Source of the DNA: Gaertneriomyces semiglobifer
Lineage: Eukaryota; Chytridiomycota; Chytridiomycetes; Spizellomycetales; Spizellomycetaceae
Length of the DNA stretch: 64,000 bases
Assembly (NCBI GenBank): GCA_025558075.1
Contig: JAHLKF010000017.1
Coordinates: 186,001-250,000 of the forward strand
Direction of reading: 5' to 3'
Under the pieces are notes generated by a model. That model saw only the letters and a program-made list of their open reading frames with translations, searched no databases and had not been told where the DNA came from. A program made the position numbers and the translations under genes. Shown here in pieces: positions 55,985-64,000 of this stretch (its first letter is position 1; each line of letters opens with the position of its first letter).

Positions 55985-58900
55985 ATGAATTCACAAGGGG
56001 ATAGACACATCGGCGAGGAGGGGCGCGAAACTGTTCCTTCTTGTTTGAAGGATCTTGTCAGTCCGACAGTCGATAATATTTTTCGTACGCTTCGCAAACG
56101 CTACAAGAATGGTGACTACTTTACGAAGCTCGGGGAGAACGCGCTTATTGCTGTTGCTCCATCTGCGATTGTTGAGGAAGCTACGGTTGAGCTCGGCGCT
56201 GAATTTGCCAAGTACGCTGTCGATGTGTCTGATATTAAGGAGGATGTAGCACCGCATATTTTTGATCTTGCCGCATCATGCTTCTACCACATGGCCAGAG
56301 ATTTTGACAACCAATCTGTTCTTTTTCTTGGTAAGCGTACACACGCTACCGCATATGTGCCCCGCTTGGTTCACTTCTCACTATTACCTTAGGCACTGAC
56401 GATAGCAACAAATCGGACGTGCGACGGCTCTTTGTGCGCCAACTGCTGCAGCTCAGCACTGTTGCAGAAGATGTGCAACACCAGCGCATACTTGCCGCAG
56501 CCACCTTCATGGACGCAATATTTGACGCCTTCGCCCATGCCTCGACGACTCGCAGCAAAAGTGCGTCACAAGTGTGCAAATATGTTGAGTACCAATATGA
56601 CGAGTTTTGGAAGTTGGTCGGTGTTGGAACTATCGCGCACCATCTCGATACTAGCCATATATATGGTGCACACAGCGGCAAAAATGAGGTATATCCCATC
56701 TTCCACTACTTGATTGCGGGTGCTAAGCCGGAAGAAAGATCTCAATGGAAGCTTGGCGATGGATCTACGTTCAAATATCTCCTCGACTCACCCTCCTTAA
56801 ATGGCATTGATGAGGATAAGAAAATGTTTGCGGACATTCAAAAAGCCTTGAGGACTCTGCGCATCGGCTTTCGTGTTCAAAAACAACTATTTCAGGCGAT
56901 GGCGGCGATTCTGCATTTGGGCAACGTCACGTTCGCAGATGACACCTTGAATCCTAACAACCCATGCTCCGTCGCAAATCCCGAAGCCCTGGTGGCAAGC
57001 GCGAATTTGTTGGGAGTGGACGCAAGCCGACTAGAGGAAGCACTCGTTTACAAGTTCAAGGTCATCAACAACCAACGGGTGTCGATGTTCATGAACAGCG
57101 AGCAGGCCGCTGCGCATCGCAACCTTATAGCATCCACCATTTATTCAAAGCTCCTCGCGTGGTTGGTCAAGAAAATGAATGCTTGCCTGTGCAAGGACTA
57201 TGGGGAAGAGGTTGTTGCTACTGTTCGCGTTCTCGAGATTCCCGGCTTTCGCAAGGAAGGTTCCAACGCTCTCGACCGCCTGCTTTACAACATGGCCAAT
57301 GAGGAGCTGCACCATTATGCAACCATTTGGGGTGATGAACGATGTCAGCTTTACGCTCAGGAAGGCGTGCTCTCTTTTGCTGTGACTACTGACGAGGATC
57401 GATCAGTCGCGGTATCGCATCTATTGGCTCCAGATGCCGGGCTTCTTAATATCATCAATGTGGAATCTGAGCGCTGGCTTGCTGCAGGAGATTCCATGGA
57501 TGACAGCGCTAAAAGCCTTCCGAGTAGTATCAGCACAACCTACGATGTGGTCAAGCACTGGGGCACGGAGATTAACCCGGCATCCACGATGTTTCGCGTT
57601 GAACATTATCGCCATAAGGTCAACTACGACTTTGCTCAAATTGTAGCATTGAACGGCGATATTCTTTCAACTGCGGCCACTACTATCTTTACGGGGAGCG
57701 GGCCCTCTATCCCTCCCTGTGCTAATGGCTTTATTCGCAATCTCTTCCTGCATGATGACTTGCAGAATGAGGGGGAGCCAACCACCAGTATTCCAGCGCT
57801 CTCCGAGACATTCAGTCGAATTTTTGACGCAATGAAGGATGCGAACCCGTGGTTCGTTCTATGTCTGGAGTCTGGCGAGTCGAACACGGGGGACACGCAT
57901 GACGCCGGAACCCTCAAGTCGGAAGTTGCTAATTATCAACTAACTCGCCAGGTACAGATTCGGGTGGCTGGGGACTACGTGGCGGACTATAGCCATGAAG
58001 AGTTTATAAACCGGTTCCACGCTATCATCTTCGGTTTTTCTAACCACCTGAAAGATGAGATCGACTTTACTAGTTTGTGTGAGGAATTTGCTGCTACCAT
58101 GGGGTGGAGCGAAGATACCATGGCTTTAGGTTTAGAGAGAGTTTTCCTCACAGAAAGGGCTTGGCGGTATTTACATGATCGATTGCGGGCGCATGAACAA
58201 GAGACCAACCAGCGAACGTGGAATCCTCAAATTGGAGAGTTCGATCCAAGCGGCATCAAGAGCTTTCCAGACAATGCGACGGATCTGGACAGTGAAATGG
58301 ATGGGGCATCCGCTACAGAGGCGGAAATTCGCCACCTCAACGAGTACCAGCGCGAGAAAGAGAAAGAGCGACTGCTGGAGTTAGAGAAAGAAGAGAAGCG
58401 CCCTACTACTGGTGCCAGATCGAAATGGCTATGCTGCACGTGGTCGTTAACCTGGTGTTGTTTTCCCTTTTGCCTTTCCATATGCGGTCGAATGCGCCGG
58501 AAGGAAGTGCAAATGGCTTGGCGTGAGAAAGTGGCCTTGTGCATTATCATTCTTCTCATGTGCGTTGTTCTGCTGGGATTCATCATCGGGATTCCGAGGT
58601 TGCTCTGCATTAGACAGAAGGTTATGTCAATTGATGAGGTACGCCATCGTACGGCTGGTAGTGACCATTGGGTCTACGGGTTTGGCAAGGCGTATGAAAT
58701 CAAGTCACTTGCAAAGGTTCACGATAATATGGATGTCGATATGACGAAGTTCCGTGCTACGTACGGGAAAGACATTTCGAACATGTTTTACCCGGCAGAT
58801 TGGTGGAACCAGTTCTGTTCTGGAATACAGACGCCATCCGTCATCTGGGACAACATGTCTAGGAGACCGATAGATATGGCTCTTCAGCATCGCAATCCTG

Positions 58901-61900
58901 AGAGCAACTACTTCAACGCCTTACGCAAAGCAGCAAAGTTTGACATCGGTTTCCGATGGGAATACATTCAAGAACAACCACGTTTAAACAAGACCTGGAT
59001 TGTTTTATACGACAAGGTTTACGACGTGTCCACTTACAATCAAGAATCGTTTTTCCAACTCCCGGTGATCGACAAGATTTTTCAACAGTTGCAAGGAACG
59101 GATGCCACTGCTGAATGGGAAACTTCAGTTATGAAACCCGACCGGGCCTACGCCAAGAGTGTGATTAAATGTATGGATCACCTCTTCCTAGTTGGTATCA
59201 TTGACCACCGTCTGGATACCGGATGTCAGTTTTCCAATTACGTGCTTTTGGCCAGTTCTATGCTCATCATTGCCGTCATTGGGATCAAATTTCTTGTTGC
59301 GGTGCAGTTCACGTCGGCCCCAAAAGTGGATCCGTCGTCTTTGACCAACTTTGTGATTTGCCAAATTCCGTGTTATACAGAAAGTGCCGCTTCGCTGAAG
59401 AAGTCTTTGGAATCATTGGCCTTGACGAACTACGAGGATCTCCGTAAGTTGTTGTTTGTAATATGTGACGGAATGGTCGTCGGCACCGGGAATTCGCGCC
59501 CCACGCCTCAAATCGTCCTCGACATTCTTGGTGTTGATCCAAAGACAAACCCGGAGCCCTTCCTTTTTCAATCGGTCGGTGAAGGCGATATGCAAATGAA
59601 CCGAGCAAAGGTGTACTCCGGCCTGTATACTGTTACGAAAAGGGGCAAGCGGCATACTGTGCCGTTCATTGTGGTCGTTAAAGTAGGAAAGCAGATAGAA
59701 CTCGTCAGACCCGGCAACCGAGGCAAACGTGATTCTCAGCTGTTGATGATGCGGTTTTTATCTCGTGTGCAACGCGGCGGGGAGATGGAGCCGTTGGAGT
59801 TGGAACTCCACCGACACATGGCGGAAGTCATCGGAATCCATCCTTCACTGTATGAATTCATCTTCATGGTTGACGCTGATACTGAGGTTGCTCCCAGCTC
59901 TCTGTCGCAAATGGTGCATGCGATGGTGCACGATACAGCTGTCATTGGCCTGTGTGGCGAGACGGTTTTGGCCAACGCAAGCCAATCGTGGGTCACCCGC
60001 ATTCAGGTTTACGAATACTTTATTTCTCACCATCTGACGAAGGCATTCGAGTCTATATTTGGGGCTGTTACCTGCTTGCCGGGGTGCTTCTGCATTTACA
60101 GAATCCGTTCGCCGAAACACGTGCCACTGTTGATCTCCTCTAAACTCATTGACGACTTTAAAGAAAATCGCATCGACACCTTACACTTGAAGAACTTATT
60201 CCACCTGGGCGAAGACCGTTTTCTCACTACGTTGGTCATGAAGCACTTTCCTCAAATGAAAACTACGTTCATTACTCACGCCAAGTGCAAAACCATCGCA
60301 CCACATCAGTGGAAAGTACTGTTGTCTCAGCGTCGTCGATGGATTAACTCAACTGTCCACAACTTATTCGAACTTCTGTTTGTTCGCCGGCTTTGCGGCT
60401 TTCTTTGCTGCTCAATGCGCTTTGTGGTGTTTTTGGACCTTCTCTCTACGTTGATCCAACCTGCGGCAATTCTGTATATTGGGTATCTGATCTACGCCAT
60501 TGTGGCAGAAGGGACATCCTTTCCAGTGATTTCCTTGGCGCTCATAGCTGCTATCTATGGGTTGCAGGTCATTGTATTCGTGCTGAAGCGACAGTTGAAG
60601 CAGGTTCTCTGGATGCTGGTGTACATTATGGCAATTCCGCTGTTCACGTTTTACCTACCGTTATATAGTTTCTGGCATTTCGACGATTTCTCTTGGTAAG
60701 TGGAGTAATAATCGATATGGTGGTTGATACAGTTAACCGTATTTGTCATAGGGGTAACACGCGTGTGGTATACGGAGAGGATGGGAAGAAGAGGACGCAG
60801 GTTGCCGACGTTGGAAAGTTTGACCCGGCTTCTATTCCTAAGGAAAAGTGGGATGACTACCGCAAGAAGAGAGCGGCCGATGCATTCTCCAAAGAAGAGC
60901 GGCCCGCTAACAACATCCGTCGGGGAAATCAGCCGGTGTATAGAAGTCACTTCGGTCGAAGCCGTAGCAGCCTGTTGTTGAAATCCAAACGTGCAAGCAG
61001 CGACGGGTTGCCGGAATATCCAGGGAATAAAGTGCTTGGTCTTGCTCGCAGTGGACAGGCAAGCCGCCCGACGAGCCCGTGCCCAGATACCGTTAACCCA
61101 CTGGCGGGTGGGTCACGCTCTCCGCCCCCGCTGAGCTTGCCTGAGGGTCCCGGCTATGGTTATGCCCAGACCTGCGAAGCTCGCATGGGAGGGGGGCAAC
61201 CTGTTCCAATGACGCAACTATTCACTGCACCATTGTATGCACGGTTGCCTGCACCAGTACATCCAGGTATGATGTACTATAGTGACCCGAATTCAATCCC
61301 TCCTGAGATGGGGTATCTGGTGAACGGGCAATACCACCGTGATGCGATGCCTATCCGTACTGTTAGTTACCCGGCAGTTCTGGAGTCTCTGCAAAGGCAG
61401 GCATCTATTTCTGGTAATACCGTGATGGGAATTCCCCGCCACTTTGGTGCTGGTGCTTCGTCTGATAACCGCGATACTTATGAGGGCGAGATGCGAATGC
61501 ACCCAACCCAGCCGTGCGGGATCGGAAATTCAAGTGGCGATACCCTGCCGCAAACGGTCCCAACGACATTGAACGCTAATGGTGAGGCGCCTTTGGAGCA
61601 GAACACGTCGACGGCGGAGACTTTGTCGCGGGTATCGGAGCAGTTGAGGCGACAGACTATGTCGCCAGTGTTAGAGGATAATTGCATTCGACCCAGCTCG
61701 AAGCGAGGTTCTAGTGGCCCAGATAAAACGTCCAACAGTGACACGGAATTCTCGCCCGACAAGCAACATGCGAACCGAAGCACCGTATCCGGGACTTCAC
61801 GCCCGCTGTTTCCCATGCCTCACCCAATGGAAAGACGTGCATCAGAGATTCGTTTTAGTGGAATGGTGTATAAGAGGCCGACTGGAGAGGGCGCGGAGCA

Positions 61901-62198
61901 AGGAGATGAGAGAGGCCCGCTCGAAGGCAGTCGACCGACTAGTCCGGATCCCTGGAGGTCTGAAGGCATCGAGGTCATCCACGAAGAAGGTACTCGCTTT
62001 CCTACCGATGGACAGTTGCTGGACAAGGTGCGCCAGATCGTAGAGTCTGGCAACATTATGATTTTGACCAAACGTGACGTTCGTGACCATTTGAGCGAGC
62101 ACTTTGGGGTTGATGTGACTCCAAAAAGGCATCTTGTCAACAACTACATTGACGAGCTTCTTTCCTCTATGGTGGAGAATCACCAGGACAGCCGTTAG
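55985..62198 (+). CDS. Myosin-head chitin synthase, class V-like, with DEK_C tail
   Basis: Three exons (55985-56330, 56393-60695 and 60752-62198) encode 2,031 residues. Residues 1-640 are a myosin-motor-like domain (YKNGDYFTKLGENALIAVAP, then FRVQKQLFQAMAAILHLGNV), but where myosins have the P-loop GESGAGKT this protein reads LGTDDSNKSD, so ATP binding is unlikely. After a charged linker come two membrane helices (about 794-850), a cytochrome-b5-like domain (SIDEVRHRTAGSDHWVYGFG), another helix, and the glycosyltransferase-2 core with VDADTEV, EDRFLT and QRRRW (about residue 1428). Three to five C-terminal helices, a disordered tail and a DEK_C domain (about 1960-2025, LTKRDVRDHLSEHFGVDV) finish it. 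It makes wall chitin at hyphal tips. Absence of a second CHS gene nearby is noted. Confidence 0.95.
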
Positions 62199-63044
62199 CA
62201 ATGCTCGTCGCTTCTTTTGCGTTACAGTCCTTGAAGTGCATGTTTTGTTCTTGCTTTTTTGAGCTTGATACCAATGGGTTTATATGGTTTACACAATTGT
62301 ATTGATGATATCTGCATAATGAAACTTTGGAACTGGTAGATGTTCGCCATGCTGATCCAGCGCAAAGCAACCGACAAATCAGCGTCACTTAACCACAACG
62401 AGAGTTCAACGTGAGGCACACGAGCAGAACTCGGCCCTCGTTAGGAGGAATGCCCCAGTCGAAAACGTTTACCAACCCAAACCCAGCACAGGTAAGGCTT
62501 CCATATGTAATGAGTGCTCCGCAGGCCATGGCAGACCAGAGTACCAGTGACGTTGAGCATTGCAGATATCGTTGAAAATGGGGGGACCTTGAATGAAACG
62601 AGAGACGGAACAACAAACCCGATGAAGACTAGCCCCCCGGTCGTTGCTCCCGCATTCTGTTCATGCCGTTGATGAAAGGCGGCTGAATCACCGACTGACG
62701 GCACGTTTCCCGCATTGCGTTGCGGAGGTGCCAACCCGCACGTTGGATTGCATTGTTGATTGTATTGGGCCTTGACGCGTTTCGATGAGGCCTGCGCAGA
62801 TCGGGACGCTCATCACGGGAAGATAACTTGCCGGGCAGAAGGAGGGGGAGAGGAGGGTGCTGGGAGGGCGAGAATCATATAGAAGGGTCTGCAGCCTTTG
62901 GTTCACTCCCTTGGGGTGACCGAGAAAGAGCGAGAGAGAGAGAATTGACAAAGGAGCAGCAAGGTATACTACCACACGCTGGTTACGTATGGTCTTGCAG
63001 CGCACCTGCCCATCAATCTACCACCACCTTCAAAGCACCTAAAG
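62199..63044. other. Intergenic region, chitin synthase to EEP-nuclease gene
   Basis: About 850 bp with a short (GA)n run near 62930-62942. Open frames on the minus strand (for example 62441-62734) lack domains and are not called. Confidence 0.4.
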
Positions 63045-64000
63045 ATGTCCTTACGGTACGCCTGAGATTACCTCTCCCATTCTGTCGTACTTGTGATATT
63101 CGGGAACTCATGTGGGCCTTGTGGGTCATAGGTCACTTGTATGGCTGCTATCAGACTTGATATTGGCGGTAACTCTGTTGACGGCACTCCTTCTACCCAT
63201 TGGTTCGCCCATAGTACCTCTGAGTTTGTGCGCATTACTTGTTGCTCTCAAGATTGCTGCCATTCTGAAGCAATGGCACCAGCGTAATGGAGGGGACGGG
63301 TGTGGGTACGATTATCAACAGGTGCCAGCGGACGAGTTGGATGCAATAGAGAAGGGCATTGGTGGAGCTGTCCTGTTTGAAAGAAGAAGAACAAACAGTG
63401 TACCTGTCTGGTTCGGAAAGGATGGCAGGCATGAGTACAACGGTGCAATCGTAAAGGACGTTGTTGGGGCGGTAAGGGACACACTTTCGCACAATGGCAC
63501 CACCACCACCGAAATACTTCAAAGCCGGAGGATGAGCCTTATGGATGATACCATTGCGGAGGTCGCTGTGAAAAATCGGGCTCAACGGCGCCCTGTCGCC
63601 CACAGCGCTGCAAGTGGCAGTTCATCATTAGCCGGGTACTCTCAGTCAGGATCAAACTCCTCTCCACCACCGTCGGACAACTCTGCTCCTTCGTCATCTC
63701 CCGACAGCGGCAAATTCTCACTGCCCAAACCGGCATCCAAGTTGAATGTAAACGCCCGGCCTTACGTTTACACTCCCAACTTCCTCCTCTCTCTCCAATC
63801 GCGGGCATCGGATATGTCATCCATTTTGCCCGCGATTCCCGGTGTCACCGCTCCACCACTTCTCAGTACTTCTTCTCTCACTTCCAAGTCCACCGAGGCC
63901 CAGAAACCGAAGTCTAGGTGGCAAACGCTTCTTCCGAGGCCGGCCGCACCAACGTTTCGGTTAACAACCTATAATGTTCTGGCGGAACTGTACTGTACCC
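63045..64000 (+). CDS. Membrane-anchored EEP-nuclease (CCR4-like) gene, 5' part
   Basis: Exon 1 is 63045-63055 (MSLR minus one base); exon 2 starts at 63132 after a 76-bp intron and stays open to the window end. The join reads MSLR/SLVWLLSDLILAVTLL and continues into a hydrophobic segment (TALLLPIGSPIVPLSLCALL, then VALKIAAI), so one or two membrane helices lie at residues about 8-50. A 230-residue polar, Ser/Pro-rich linker follows. Near the edge the sequence becomes RPAAPTFRLTTYNVLAELYC, matching the first strand of endonuclease/exonuclease/phosphatase enzymes of the CCR4/nocturnin/Angel group (YNVLAxxY). The catalytic Glu, His and Asp lie outside the window. A membrane-tethered form of this fold is unusual; alternatives include another EEP family. 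Confidence 0.6.

Noticed and set aside
62441..62734. 97-codon minus-strand open frame downstream of the chitin synthase
   Set aside because: No domain, no initiation context and no homologous pattern; overlapping frames of similar length occur nearby.
63539..63820. Minus-strand open frame inside the EEP-nuclease gene
   Set aside because: It lies antisense to a continuous plus-strand frame that leads into the YNVLAELY motif.

Overview
This is a eukaryotic, almost certainly fungal, nuclear window. The evidence is a chitin synthase fused to a myosin-like head, an exocyst subunit, a formin, a CaaX-tailed Ras, GPI-type secreted proteins, and nearly every gene being cut by short (about 50-80 bp) GT-AG introns. 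Intron density is high (APC10 has 8 exons and the universal-stress gene 7 exons in about 1 kb each), which argues against a yeast and fits a filamentous or early-diverging fungus. The lineage cannot be fixed from the sequence alone. Gene models below were spliced by eye, requiring GT-AG (once GC-AG) junctions that keep frame and restore family motifs.

Layout. 0-6 kb: a left-truncated Byr4/Bfa1-like gene (-), an SLC45-type sugar transporter (+) and eIF2B delta (-). 6-7.4 kb: a long divergent intergenic region. 7.4-10.5 kb: the U5 snRNP GTPase Snu114 (+). 10.5-14.1 kb: a doubtful small gene and an HMT1/ABCB6-type ABC transporter (both -). 14.7-19 kb: an unknown Ser-rich protein (-), a universal-stress-domain protein (+) and Rtf1 of the Paf1 complex (-). 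19.2-26.7 kb: USB1 (+), mitochondrial SSB (-), ribosomal protein uS12/Rps23 (-), APC10 (+), Ada3 of SAGA (-) and Pop5 of RNase P/MRP (+). 26.9-32 kb: a 1,676-residue formin (-). 32.5-38 kb: an MDR quinone oxidoreductase (+), a GPI-type secreted protein (-), a GIY-YIG-like protein (+) and an Mtq1/HemK methyltransferase (-). 38-44 kb: Ras (+), a GFA-domain protein (-), an Aim19-like protein (-), COX11 (+) and Cdc6 (-). 44.6-51 kb: Sec10 (+) and an acyltransferase-3 membrane protein (-). 51-64 kb: a secreted FixH/Ig-like protein (+), a CUE-AlkB-GRF DNA-repair protein (-), a small Cys-rich secreted protein (-), the chitin synthase (+), and the 5' part of an EEP-nuclease (CCR4-like) gene with a membrane anchor (+) that leaves the window.

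The genes are mostly single-copy housekeeping loci, not a metabolic cluster. Several share themes: RNA processing (Snu114, USB1, Pop5), chromatin and transcription (Rtf1, Ada3), cell cycle (Byr4-like, APC10, Cdc6), polarised growth and wall (formin, Ras, Sec10, chitin synthase, GPI proteins) and mitochondria (mtSSB, Mtq1, COX11, Aim19-like). I see no transposon, CRISPR, rRNA or convincing tRNA gene and no obvious novel multi-gene system. The most unusual single-gene observations are a formin with three copies of its N-terminal GBD helical unit, an AlkB enzyme with CUE, PIP-like and GRF modules, a chitin synthase whose myosin head has lost its P-loop, a membrane-anchored EEP nuclease, and a GC-AG intron in USB1.
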